Shown here piece by piece: positions 1 to 44,887 of a stretch of DNA of 64,000 bases; positions within the stretch are counted from its first letter, which is position 1, and each line of letters opens with the position of its first letter. The DNA comes from Amoebidium appalachense. Its lineage: Eukaryota > Ichthyosporea. The position numbers and the translations under genes are program-made. The notes under the pieces are model-generated. The model was not told the DNA's origin. It searched no databases and saw only the letters and a program-made list of their open reading frames with translations. The DNA is taken from contig CAVNZM010000013.1 of the NCBI GenBank assembly GCA_963693365.1, positions 7,378,001 through 7,442,000 of the forward strand, in the 5' to 3' direction.

Positions 1-541
1 TTGAAGCCGTTTACGAAAAACGTTGCCGTTACACCCTCCTCCATTAGCACATCGAGAATGGGATGGGTGGAAGGGAGGGGACCGTCGTCAAACGTTAGTG
101 CGAGCATGTTTGGCTCCTTGCACGAACGAAATGCCCAAGCACTTGCCTTAGGTGCAACCTGTTCGGGGGCTGCATACGTGTAGTAGTGTTCGGGTGGTTG
201 GTGTTCGTTGTCCGCATTCAACCACTTTTTATCGTCAATGGCCATGGTTTTGGCACTGTACGTCGGGACTTGCGTAACTGCGTCCTTTTTTAACTGAAAA
301 CCTATCAAAGGTTCAACAACAGTGTCCTCAAAGGGGAATCCATGATTCCAAACAACAACATGCATGCAACGAAGAGGGGAATTGCAATACCCCAATACCT
401 GAAAGAGTGTGCAAGTGGTATCGTCGATTGTGCATGTGAAACACTGCCATTGATGTGTTCTATGGAGATGTAGGGGTCTATTTGTTCTGAAAGGTTTGGG
501 CTTTTGGCCAAACATAGCCCTGAATCCAAGTGTGTAGTCAT
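1..541 (-). CDS. Membrane-anchored polysaccharide (chitin-type) deacetylase, 5' part
   Basis: The start codon is at 539-541 and the gene leaves the window at base 1. The first ~48 residues are polar and cytosolic-looking, then comes one hydrophobic segment (WGIAIPLFVACMLLFG), as in a type II membrane protein. The C-terminal part carries the NodB-fold signature LALTFDDGP followed by ATFFVNG. In this family the first Asp of that motif is the catalytic base and the second binds metal; enzymes of this type remove N-acetyl groups from chitin or related wall glycans. The anchor frame and the NodB frame are offset by one base at the G4 run 333-336. A missing base in that run would join them, so I treat it as a sequence error. 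A short intron there is the alternative. Family call is firm; substrate is inferred. Confidence 0.75.
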
Positions 542-2632
542 TTTGCAATTTGCGGTTTGGCTTCTACCATTACCACGTGTTGTGAACGAATTTAGGGTGG
601 TACGTCGGTGTGTTACAGTAGTTAGCAGCAGCTATAGGCAAAGGCTGAGATCATTCGTGCTCTGGTGGGATGTTCATTTCAAAGAAGAAGAAGAAGAATA
701 AGAAGAAAGAAGACTGCCCGAAGCTCTGAAAAGAGAAAACATGCGGGCCCTTCGTTATTACGTGGCAATCATTATGTACTCACTCGGAAGAGTATGCATG
801 TGTTGTTCACGAAAAAAAAAAAAAAAAGAAAAAAAAAACCCCAAACTCAAACTTCTTTTGATTTGCTTGCCACCACTGCAACCACACGGCCCTAGCGGCC
901 CGTCCATCTTTATTAGAATCATAATCCTGATCTTTGAAGCTACAGCAGAACAGTAAGCCTAAATGAATAACCAACCATGGTCTGTAAAGTACCTATGCAA
1001 ACGACCAAACTTGAGAGCCTCTTTGGAGTTTCAGCTTCGTATTATTATATCAGATACCATGTCCCCAAAGGGCTTTCTAGTCGATCATTGCGAATGCGGG
1101 GACTAAATAATGGACTGCGCAGCATATGCATGACTGTGACGCATGCATGCGGATGGGTGAAAAATATTTTTGTTACTATGCCGTGGGTACGGCCGTCTAT
1201 TACTGGGCAGCTGTATCGCAGCCCAGTGCGCTTCACGCTCCAATGGAATATGCAACTATTGGTTATGTTAGATACTAATACATCACTTTATTCTGCTTCC
1301 TACATCAAAAAGAGTAAAAAGAGAAGTAAGAATTTTCGACAAGGGAACAAGGAGTACAAAGGGAGTGATCTATTTTTAGCATCGCAATCCACGGAGCACA
1401 GTCTCCCTAGAATGGCAACACGAGGACGCTAAAAGAAAAAAAAAGGGGTGACAAAACAAGAAGCACTTGTTTGCATAGAGCTAGGTAACACGAATTTCTA
1501 CTAAGTGTACATCCGTTGTTCAAAAATACGCAATTTGGCTCAGATATTTAGGGCGAGGGCCGGCCGATGATGGGGAGGGGCGATCAGTGGAGAACACCTC
1601 CGATTTAGTAAACCAAACGCATCACTCGACGCAGCTCTATTGGGCCAATGAAACAGCGTCTATCTAAATCTTATTCTTCCAATAGATGCAGATCTAATCA
1701 CTCTGACGGTGCTGTCTCCCTGCAACTGCGGCCTCTTCTTCTTTTATGTTTTTTTTTCTTCTTTTTTTTCTTTCTTTTTCTTTCTTTTTTTGCCCCCCTT
1801 CTTCTTCTTTTTTTTTTTTTTGTCGCCGTCCCGCAGCGTAGTAAGACCGGGCCCGGCTACTTACGTAAGCCAGCGGGTACATCCCTGACATGACATGACT
1901 CCATGTTCACTGTGTTGGCAATGTAAACAACTGAAACAACGTTTACACAAAGCAAGCAAGCAATGCCATTCGGAAATGACAATCCTATACTACGGCATGG
2001 GTGTAGTGAGCGTGTACAAGGCCAGTACTTGTCAAGTTTGTGTACGTAAACTTTGTGACAAGCGAGCTATATATACAAATTGTGTAAATGCATGGTCGTG
2101 ATATTAGTAGCACACGAGCTAGCTAGATAGCGCTGTGTGTGGAGATGTGTGTGGTGTGTCACACGCGTGCGCTTTCGCGTGTTCCCCTAACGGTTTTTGT
2201 GTTCAGAAATTTGCCCGTTGAATCTTCCTGGGGAAAACATAGATGCATAATATTATTCAAACAATAGTGTGCGGGACGCGTCTTGGCTCCTGTCCTGTTA
2301 CTATAGTCGACGTATGCATGTTCGTGTATCGATGGTATGCACGCGAGCTCCCATGCCAGGCACTACAACTGACTCACGGCCCTGAGCTCGAGACCGTCTG
2401 CTGAAAGAGGGCACCAGGGCCTGTTCGAACTCGGGAAGTTCGAACACGCAGTCGCGAGGCCTATCTATGCTAGCTTGTGCGCTAATTATAATATGCATAG
2501 TACTAGTAGTACTAGTACTATTCTACGCAAGTTTGCCATTCTCTCTCTCTCAGGCTGTACGTACGTGTGTGGTGTAATGATATATATGTAATGTGCGTGC
2601 GTGCGCATGCGTGCGTGCGTGCGTGCGTGTTT

Positions 2633-2635
<3 letters not shown>
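542..2635. other. Intergenic stretch without a recognisable gene
   Basis: Holds A-rich and T-rich runs (about 813-838 and 1747-1822) and only short open frames with no recognisable domain. A segment near 1185-1225 shows weak likeness to 41155-41195, possibly an old dispersed repeat. Nothing else supported. Confidence 0.5.
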
Positions 2636-2837
<202 letters not shown>

Positions 2838-2983
2838 ATTAGTGCCTCAGTGACGTACACTGCGGCCTCAGCCGGGGCTGCCAGCCTGCCGCTTGCTCGT
2901 AATTTTTTTTTTTCTTTTGACTGGATTTATTCGACGGAAAGATATGCAAGTATGCACGGCATACTGAGAAGACAATAAAAACT

Positions 2984-4740
2984 TCACGAGTTATCCAGTA
3001 ACAAGTGCATACTGAGATACCTGAACACTGTGTGAAAATCGTATAAATACTCAATGTGACGACCAACAGAATTCAACAAAAAGTCTAAAGTGTTCACATT
3101 GCCAGCTAGTGTAGCAGATACCCGTAGGGAAAGAGGTAAAACGCGACATAAAAATTCACACCTATCAACATGCTTGCGATTAAAAAGGTCAGCACAAAAG
3201 TGGCACCAGCGGCGATGAAAACAAGAATTACAGCGCCACTGCACAACTTCCCAGGCAATATCAACATCAGAGCACCATACAGACTTATCTACTAAGGTGG
3301 TATCCATACGGACAGCAGGAGAAATGTATCCTGCCAAAGCTCCCAAAAAGCGATAATGAGCAGCACGGTGTTGCCTAAGGAACATAACACATGCCGACTG
3401 AGTTTTACCTTTGATTTCTCTATCAGAACGAGAAAGAAACTTATACTGCGTATGGTAATAACGCGAAAAGGCAGAAAAAACAGGAAGAGAAAAGAAAGAG
3501 GGAGTGAGATAGCGAGAGGAAGAATCAGGTGGAAAGAGGGTAGGCTGAGGACATTCAGAAGTAGCGTTGGTGAATCGGGGGGGAAGAGGGATGGAGGGAG
3601 GGGGGGGAAAGAAAGCATAAAGAGGGTGACCATCAGGTAGCCTAACTAAATGAAAACAAAAACGAAGAGACAATTCCTCCATACGACAAACAGCAGACGA
3701 CAATCCAAACATACTGATTAAGGGAGGCACAAACCGAGTACGAAACAAAGTGCGCAGCGCAGTACCCTGAAAATCGTCGAACTCGTTCAGCGCCATTGCC
3801 GCCTCGCGAGGTGGGGCGCAGGCCAATAGCGGAAGTCCATATTCGAAGTCGGCCGTAAAGAAGTTTTATAGTAGAGAAGAAGGTTCGCAGGATGGATCAC
3901 AGATTCCTGTTGAAACATACTTGACACGATGTGAAGCTTACCCTTCGCACGAGCGATCCGTGCCGTGAGGACCTTGCGGAAATCAATACCCCGTGCAGTA
4001 AAAGGAATACCCAAATAGTCATAGGTACTCTGAACAGGAATAGGAAGACCGGCCAATCGAAAGGAAGTGTTCTTCGAAAAAGCCTACGTAGTAGCACACT
4101 TTGCAATTCCGACTGTCATGAGATTCTCGGTGCACCATTGATCCACCTGACGAAGCATCTGGTGCTGACATCTTCGGTTAAGGAACAAAGAACAATATCG
4201 TCCGCAAAAAGGAGACCCGGTACACGGCGGGTATGCAGTTGGCCAAAGGGTTCGAGGGCGCAGGCTAAATCGTCAATGAAAACGTCAAACAACAACGGAC
4301 TCAGGAGGGACCCCTGCAGAAGACCCCGGGAACGGGAAAAACCGGGTGTTAATTATAATGTTCCATTGACCGCCGCTCGTCCGCGAGTGGTATCGAACAA
4401 CGCTTGCAGAAAACGGCCAAAGGGGGCTGGTAAGCCCCGCATAGCCAGCTTATGCCATAACAAACCAGTGGGTACGGTGTCGTAGGCGTTCTTAAGGTCG
4501 ATGAAGACAACGTGTGGAGAGCCAGACGTAATGGATTCATGGAGTAACAGACTGTGAGTATAACACGAATAGGCATGACGAAAGCCCCCTTGAAGGGAAG
4601 AAAGACGGAACACGGCGTTTAAAGAATCGTCGGTGTGAAAGGCGCGAAGCATGCAACCCTCGAAGAGCCGACGAAAAACGTTGGTAAGTGTGACGGGACG
4701 AAAGTCGTTAATTCCGCTAAATTAGGGAACTTGTGTAGCC
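2984..4740 (-). mobile_element. Degenerate LINE (non-LTR retrotransposon) reverse transcriptase fragment
   Basis: Read on the minus strand, the reverse transcriptase palm motifs occur in order: VFIDLKNAYDTVP (about 4470-4512, first catalytic Asp), LLQGSLLSPLLFD (about 4278-4320) and LFADDIVL (about 4193-4216, the FADD catalytic pair). A thumb-like region follows (about 3790-4056), and near the 3' end there is a CCHC-like knuckle, C-x2-C-x7-H-x3-C (CHFCADLFNRKHVDRC), as in LINE C-termini. The frame is broken: a TAA lies just before the LLQG motif (about 4353), another stop near 4117, and frame changes follow. No endonuclease domain or poly-A tail is visible, so this is a dead, 5'-truncated copy. 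The family call is firm; the clade is not resolved. Confidence 0.85.
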
Positions 4741-5183
4741 ACCATTGATTAATTTTGGCGGGAAAAAGAGTGAAATATCACAACTTGAAATGCAACCCGC
4801 CAATCTTTCGCCAGGACCTCGAGCTAGCCGGGCGCTCAGATCTAGAGACCAACAGGACAAGCTTTAGCGTATCCAGTAAAAAAATATAAACGAAAAAACT
4901 TATAGAAGTAGGATTTTCGACTTTTTCTAGTGATAGCTAAGGGAATGCATGTTGCGTGTTCGGCCCAACAAGGTCATTGGATTGAACTTGATATACTCAT
5001 CGTAATTCAATTTCTATTCTCCAAACACCAAACACACACTGTTGCTGATAAATTGTGTGTTCGGGAACAACAGAAAAGCCATTATGGTTTGAAAAGTCGC
5101 CCTAACAAAGCAGTCAAACACAGATACTGACACAGATCTAAATGCGAAGATGCTAAGAGTTCACGACTGAACAGCCACGAAGA
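4741..5183 (+). other. Upstream region of the giant gene
   Basis: AT-rich spacer between the LINE remnant and the proposed start codon at 5184. An in-frame TGA at 5169-5171 closes the frame upstream of that ATG. I see no TATA box. Confidence 0.4.
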
Positions 5184-38909
<33,726 letters not shown>

Positions 38910-39476
38910 ACATTAGCATCGTCACTCATATAGGCAGGTTAACATTGGATTAAAGGGAAGTTGGTACATAGATACCCTGAATATATTTTGCTAGCTTGAA
39001 CCCGAGTAGTTTTTACCTTTATGAAGTCAATGTTTCAAGGGGTTTCTGTGCTTGGTATTGTTGACGATTGATGACTATTCGTTTCGAATAAGTGCAACCC
39101 CACAAGCGCGTGCATAAGACAAACCAATATAATAATAAAAAGGGCATGCACGCACGAAGTCCGTCTGCAGCTCAAACCTGCATGCTTTTCCTCTCTATTT
39201 CTCTCTTCCCCAACTTCCCCCCAATTATTTTTATTCATAAGGCTCACCAGTTAGTTCAAAATTACGTACGCTATAGCTGTATAATCGGACGAAATCACTA
39301 TCTGTGAAAGGCTGATGACGACGTCATAATTGGCGCCATCTGATGGAGATTGGTGTGACGCACGAAATATGTACGCGTACATACATACTGCATGGTGTTC
39401 TACACTCGAGCTCACCACACTGTAGCAAATATAGCTTCCACACCGCCCCACCGCCGCAACAGCACAGCACTTCACT
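38910..39476 (+). other. Spacer between the giant gene and the zinc-finger gene
   Basis: Probably holds the 3' end of the first gene and the promoter of the next. There is no clear TATA box, and AATAAA-like words (ATAATAATAAAA about 39130) are not specific. Confidence 0.35.
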
Positions 39477-40260
39477 ATGGCCTGCTCTGAAGCTCCCGAC
39501 CCTCCCGCTCAGCTCTGTGACCGCCCGGGCTGTGAGAATCGTTTCAGCGATTTTTTTTTCGCTCCTACGCCAGCATCGAGCAACGTGCAAAGGCAACGTC
39601 GGTTACGAAAAAACAAACCACAAACAGTGTCCGGCACACTCAAACCACGCGGGGGAGGAGAGGAAGACAGTTAAAGATGGAGAGGCAAGAGAGAGAGAGG
39701 AAGAGACAGAGGGGATGGAGGTTGATGGTGAAGGAAGGTGTAGGCAGAGTGATGGCACGGTTTTCGCATGCTTGCTGGAGGGCTGTGACTGGGTGTACCT
39801 GACCAAAGAGCACTTGGAGAGACACGTGGAGGAACACTTTGACTATGGAAGTGACAGTGGGTCCGAGGAGGAGGAGGAGGGGGAAGAAGAGGGGGAGGAA
39901 GTAGAGATGCATCGGTGCCCAGCTGTAGGTTGTGGGAAAGAATATACACTCAAGTCAAGCTTTCGCAAGCATATGAGAACGAAACACGGTGAACACATCC
40001 GAAAAAGCAAAAAAAGACGGAGGGTTTCAGCAGACCCCAAACCTTTCAAGAAGCCACAGAAGCACACGGGTGACGAGCAGTACGTGTGCACGCACACTGG
40101 GTGTAACATGGAATTCAGGCTGGAGAGATACCTCATAAAACACCAGAGGTTTCACACTGGGGACCGGAGATATGTCTGCAAAATTAACGGGTGCAACTAT
40201 AGCCACAACAATAAGACGGTGGTGAGCAAGCACCGTTTGGCCCATGAAGAAACTGTGTAG
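39477..40260 (+). CDS. C2H2 zinc-finger protein
   Basis: ATG 39477 opens MACSEAPDPPAQLCDRPGC. Four clear C2H2 fingers follow in the C-terminal half, each C-x4-C-x12-H-x3/4-H: CLLEGCDWVYLTKEHLERH, CPAVGCGKEYTLKSSFRKH, CTHTGCNMEFRLERYLIKH and CKINGCNYSHNNKTVVSKH. The last linkers (HTGDEQY, HTGDRRY) match the TGEKP-type linker of DNA-binding fingers. An acidic stretch (SGSEEEEEGEEEGEE) and a basic KSKKRRR lie between them. The N-terminal frame and finger frame are offset by one base at the G5 run 39651-39655; dropping one G joins them, so I read it as one gene with a sequence error. A splice is possible. Probably a nuclear DNA-binding protein; target unknown. Confidence 0.75.
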
Positions 40261-40762
40261 TGAAGAGGTGGTGAAAGATAGTTCTGTAAGAAAGGAAAAG
40301 CGTATGTTGGTAGAGACCGAAGCAGGTACTTGCCTTGAAGTAGCAGTGTAAATACGAAAGCTTTGAGGCTTATGTGTGGGAGGTGAGTAGTACCTGTGGC
40401 AGTTAGAGGTGTGGTATGTGCTTAGAAAAACCAGCCTCAATATATATATATATAGACATTTTTCTAAATTCTGTTTAATTTGGTAGGTACATACTGCTTG
40501 TTGTGGTAAGCGGTGTACACGACAAAGCACTGCATACAGACTCTGAATGCAGGTTCGCAACGCACGCACGCACGTACACACACACTCACATCCACACATA
40601 CGCGCGCACACGACACGTACATGCAGCTGGAACCACTATGTACATCATGAGCTCACGGAATTCGTTGCCGTGCTTGAAGCACACACTTAGTTCAGAAAAA
40701 AGTTTTGAATTCCGAGTTTGTACGTTGGTGATTGGTTGGGTGGTAGTGTTTTTTTTTTTTTT

Positions 40763-40820
<58 letters not shown>

Positions 40821-40897
40821 CTAACACGTACTGACGTGTTGCCGCACGTGCGACGTTATACATCTACTTGTGTGTCCCTTTTTGCAAAAGCAAAAAA

Positions 40898-40930
<33 letters not shown>

Positions 40931-40989
40931 GAAAAAGGAGACACCGTCTCAGTAGGTGGGGGTGGGGGGGTGGGGGGGGGGGGGGGGGG

Positions 40990-41035
<46 letters not shown>

Positions 41036-41279
41036 AGAGGCGGAGCTGCAAGTGGCGCTAATTTTGTGGGTGAGCTGATTGGTAGAATTTCGCGCGCTAA
41101 ACGTGTTTGCGCAGAACTTGCGCAATATGGACGAGTTGCGCAAACTGACTCTCTGTGGCTGGGTCACACGGCCCTCTATCACGGGCTGGCACCAGCCTGC
41201 ACTGGTGATGACAGGTTTCATGTTGGCGGCGCGGGCCCGGACCCGGCCCGGCCCGCCGTTTGACACGCTGAGCCCTTGT
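40261..41279. other. Intergenic region with homopolymer composites
   Basis: Holds an AT run (about 40440-40454), a T-to-G composite (40750-40820) and an A-run followed by a G-run (40892-41034). 41060-41279 is GC-rich with CCCGGCCCG words and directly abuts the left inverted repeat. No gene seen. Confidence 0.5.
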
Positions 41280-41881
41280 TTGCTTCATTCTGATTGGTTG
41301 TCACACCACGGGATTTCCCGATTGTTCTTCGAATGACATTTGCTATCACTATCAGACAGTTCTCCAATATCAGAACAGAAAACGGTCTCTACCCAGATGG
41401 CCAGATGGCCAGGTCAAATTCAGTGTGTGAAAAAAGGTGGATAAAACGGGATAAAACGGTGAGCAAAATGATCTGGCCATCTGGCCATGTGGCCATGGAA
41501 TCTCTATATCTAAAAATAGCTGCCACTGCGCCGGGGCGCGGTTCCGGGAGGCAGGGGGGCAGGGGAGCACTCACTGGCCCTGCGCCGGGGCGTGGTTCCG
41601 GGAGGCAGGGGGGCAGGGGAGCACTCACTGGCCCTGCGCCGGGGCCTGGTTCCGGGAGGCAGGGGAGCAGGGGAGCCACTCAGTGTGTGGGTGTGCATAT
41701 GGCCATGGTCACACTGGGGGCCTGGTTCCGGGAGGCAGGGGAGCAGGGGAGCAGGGGAGCAAGGGGAGCAGGGGAGCTGGGGGGTAGGGGGGCAGGGGAG
41801 CAGGGGAGCAGGGGGGGCTGGGGAGACTGGCATGCCACTCAGTGTGTGGATAGTGTATGTTGGCACCATGCGGCTGTGTGT
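41280..41881 (+). repeat. Left terminal inverted repeat
   Basis: Starts TTGCTTCATTCTGATTGG and ends near the CATGCGGCTGTGTG word. The same sequence returns in reverse complement at 56089-56665 with few differences. It holds nested TGGCCATCTGGCCA-type words (about 41395-41500) and three copies of a 53-bp GC-rich sub-repeat (CCGGGGCGTGGTTCCGGGAG). A long frame that reads outwards in both copies is shared repeat sequence, not evidence of a protein. Confidence 0.9.
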
Positions 41882-41890
41882 GTGGTTTTT

Positions 41891-42469
41891 TTATTTGGGC
41901 TTGTGCTTATGGCAATGGGTCGTAGATTTCACCCTGTTTTTGCAGGGATTGCCAGCCTTGGTTTTGCCCTGGCAGTACCCATTTTCCCTGCCCACACCTA
42001 CTGCTGCAGCTACAACCGGTGGCTGTGGTGCACCCATGGGTGGATCCGGAGTGGACACAGTTGGCACGGGTGCCCCGGTGCGCTCGGTGCGAGGGCGCTG
42101 CATTTCTGCGACTGTAAAGGCGGCCATGAGGTCGTCCAACAGGAGGTTTGCATGACCATAGTCCCCGGCCTTGTGGGTGTGGAGGATGTTGATGGTGTTG
42201 TCGCTGTAGAGGAGGACACCGGTGGCAGGGGCAAAGCATACCCAGGGCTTGAAGCCGTCCTTGTGGTGTGGGCATGTTTTCTTTTTGTTTTTGCACTGGG
42301 CTTTTTTTGAGGGTGCAAATGCAGGGCATCGTTCGGGGTCAACCGAATCGGGGCGCAAAAGTGCGTCTCCCATTTCTAGTGTTTTGTTTTGGTGTGCACT
42401 GTTCTTGGATTGGGGTGAAGTGAGACAAAAAGTAAAAGCGAGTACTTTTTGTTGACTGGTTGATGGCAT
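41891..42469 (-). CDS. Element gene A: protein with two Cys/His motifs
   Basis: 192 residues from MPSTSQQK; an alternative ATG lies 13 codons upstream. Two related motifs are visible: CPAFAPSKKAQCKNKKKTC followed by HH in the first half, and CQGKTKAGNPCKNRVK with the closing CHKH near the C-terminus. The pattern C-x8-C-x8-C-x2-H resembles the short zinc-binding motif repeated in many proteins of large DNA viruses and phages; that comparison is from general knowledge. A Pro-rich linker separates them. The stop is 10 bp from the inner edge of the left inverted repeat. Function unknown; nucleic-acid binding is a guess. Confidence 0.7.
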   Translation of the reverse strand: MPSTSQQKVLAFTFCLTSPQSKNSAHQNKTLEMGDALLRPDSVDPERCPAFAPSKKAQCKNKKKTCPHHKDGFKPWVCFAPATGVLLYSDNTINILHTHKAGDYGHANLLLDDLMAAFTVAEMQRPRTERTGAPVPTVSTPDPPMGAPQPPVVAAAVGVGRENGYCQGKTKAGNPCKNRVKSTTHCHKHKPK

Positions 42470-42677
42470 ATCAATCAATCTCTTGGTGCCAAACCACTGA
42501 CCAATCACATGGGTGTATTCACGAATTCCAATCTAAATTCGGCATCTGGAGAGAGGGGTACTGGTAAAACACAAGAGCAACACGGCATCAAGAGTTTGTA
42601 CCACAGGCAAGATCTCAGAGAGGTCACTTTTGGGGTGTAACACGTCGGATACTGAAAGTTTTGTGAGGTACACGTAC

Positions 42678-42950
42678 ATGTTCGACAGCACGGTCACCAC
42701 AGGCATTCTTTATGTGATATCTATATGCAGTGTCGTTGCAAATATACACTGGTACAATTTAATGAAGTCCGAACCGAATGCTAGAGAGAAAGTGAACAAA
42801 ATGTATCTGGTGTACGTCAGCGCTGCTATTGTCCTCACATGTTTATTGGTTACACCATTGATGTATCCAGTCATATACTATTTCAATAAGAAGACGGGTG
42901 CTGCGGAGTACGACACCACTCTGAGACAAACAAGTCACTCGGACTTTTAA
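42678..42950 (+). CDS. Element gene B: small two-helix membrane protein
   Basis: 90 residues from ATG 42678; the frame is open further upstream but without another ATG. There are two hydrophobic helices, TGILYVISICSVVANIHW (residues about 8-27) and VYVSAAIVLTCLLVTPLMY (about 45-66), separated by a short polar loop (MKSEPNAREKVNK), with a polar tail. No family recognised. It diverges from gene A, sharing a CCAAT-bearing spacer (ACCAATCACA about 42500). Confidence 0.55.
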   Translation: MFDSTVTTGILYVISICSVVANIHWYNLMKSEPNAREKVNKMYLVYVSAAIVLTCLLVTPLMYPVIYYFNKKTGAAEYDTTLRQTSHSDF

Positions 42951-42972
42951 TCCGATTGACGTGTCACCGCGC

Positions 42973-43370
42973 CAGCGCTGCATACAAAAAGACCCGAAGT
43001 GGAGTATACGACAAACCCAGCGCCAGCGCTTCATACCCAAAGTGGATACAATAAAAAGACAGTTGCTGTGTGTGCAAAGCTGTGTGTGCAAAAAGAGGGG
43101 AAATAAGCTGCATACAAAAGCCCCGAAGTGGAGTATACGACAAACCCAGCGCCAGCGCTTCATACCCAAAGTGGATACAATAAAAAGACAGTTGCTGTGT
43201 GTGCAAAGCTGTGTGTGCAAAAAGAGGGGAAATAAGCGCTGCATACAAAAGCCCCGAAGTGGAGTATACGACAAACCCAGCGCCAGCGCTTCATACCCAA
43301 AGTGGATACAATAAAAAGACAGTTGCTGTGTGTGCAAAGCTGTGTGTGCAAAAAGAGGGGAAATAAACAC
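42973..43370 (+). repeat. Tandem repeat, 131-bp unit, three copies
   Basis: The unit starts GCTGCATACAAAA, contains GTGGAGTATACGACAAACCC and ends GTGTGTGCAAAAAGAGGGG. The period is 131-132 bp. Array frames are not coding. Confidence 0.93.
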
Positions 43371-43371
43371 T

Positions 43372-43553
43372 TTAAACGTGCATGCAATATACATCGATAG
43401 ACTTATGAAAGCACACAAACTGTGTGCCACACGGGCATGCATGCATGGGGAGGGAGTGTGGGGTGGGGGGGGAGGGGGGGGGGGGGGTGGGGGGGGGGAA
43501 GACTTTGAACGTGCATAGACTGTGTGCCACACGGGCATGCATGCATGGGGAAG

Positions 43554-43603
<50 letters not shown>

Positions 43604-43690
43604 GACTTTGAACGTGCATGCAATAGACTTATGAAAGCACACAAACTGTGTGCCACACGGGCATGCATGCATGGGGAGGGAGTGTGGGGT

Positions 43691-43721
<31 letters not shown>

Positions 43722-43808
43722 GACTTTGAACGTGCATGCAATAGACTTATGAAAGCACACAAACTGTGTGCCACACGGGCATGCATGCATGGGGAGGGAG
43801 TGTGGGGT

Positions 43809-43849
<41 letters not shown>

Positions 43850-44151
43850 GACTTTGAACGTGCATGCAATAGACTTATGAAAGCACACAAACTGTGTGCC
43901 ACACGGGCATGCATGCATGGGGAGGGAGTGTGGGGTGGGGGGGGGGGGGGGGGGGGTGGGGGGGAGACTTTGAACGTGCATAGACTGTGTGCCACACGGG
44001 CATGCATGCATGGGGAGGGAGTGTGGGGTGGGGGGGGGGGGGGGGGGTGGGGGGGGGGGGGGGGGGGAGACTTTGAACGTGCATGCAATAGACTTATGAA
44101 AGCACACAAACTGTGTGCCACACGGGCATGCATGCATGGGGAGTGTGGGGT

Positions 44152-44193
<42 letters not shown>

Positions 44194-44373
44194 GACTTTG
44201 AACGTGCATGCAATAGACTTATGAAAGCACACAAACTGTGTGCCACACGGGCATGCATGCATGGGGAGGGAGTGTGGGGTGGGGGGGGGGGGGGGGGGGG
44301 TGGGGGGGAGACTTTGAACGTGCATAGACTGTGTGCCACACGGGCATGCATGCATGGGGAGGGAGTGTGGGGT

Positions 44374-44417
<44 letters not shown>

Positions 44418-44492
44418 GACTTTGAACGTGCATAGACTTATGAAAGCACACAAACTGTGTGCCACACGGGCATGCATGCATGGGGAGGGAGT

Positions 44493-44524
<32 letters not shown>

Positions 44525-44545
44525 GACTTTGAACGTGCATGCAAG
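43372..44545 (+). repeat. Tandem array with variable poly-G, about 11 copies
   Basis: The unit core is ACTTTGAACGTGCATGCAAT, then CCACACGGGCATGCATGCAT, followed by 20-45 G. Long units include an extra AGACTTATGAAAGCACACAA; short units skip it (at about 43508, 43974 and 44318). Unit length about 90-130 bp. Confidence 0.95.
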
Positions 44546-44615
44546 TGTGTACCAAAAGGGACCTGGACTTCTTTGTATACAATCGATATTTAATCGGTTG
44601 AAAACAGCAAAACAA

Positions 44616-44705
44616 GACTTGTACATATATAATAACCACAAGATACTAAACCATCCAGAAGACTTGTACATATATAATAACCACAAGATACTAAACCATC
44701 CAGAA
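44616..44705 (+). repeat. Direct duplication of 45 bp
   Basis: GACTTGTACATATATAATAA and ACTAAACCATCCAGAA occur twice head to tail. Confidence 0.9.
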
Positions 44706-44887
44706 CCAGAAAAAAAAGATGCCTACATGCTATGATCCATAAGATGCTCGTTAACATAAATACAGAAACCGTAAGGTGCTACCAGTATCAACAGTCATAT
44801 ATTAAAATACATCAGCCAGCCCCTGTGGCCATACCCAGCCCCTGACACATACAACAAAATCAAAACACACCCCTCACCACTCCCAAC

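Noticed and set aside
1185-1225. Likeness between this segment and 41155-41195 (GGGT, CGGCC, TCTAT words)
   Set aside because: Too short and interrupted to claim a shared repeat by eye; a nucleotide search would be needed.
2400-2450. Possible tRNA B-box-like GTTCGAACTC
   Set aside because: No A box or cloverleaf could be placed around it.
41294-42310. 338-codon plus-strand frame starting in the left inverted repeat, with a matching frame at 56651-55941 minus
   Set aside because: Its first part is repeat sequence shared by both ends and the rest is antisense to gene A; composition is GC-rich repeat translation with no domain.
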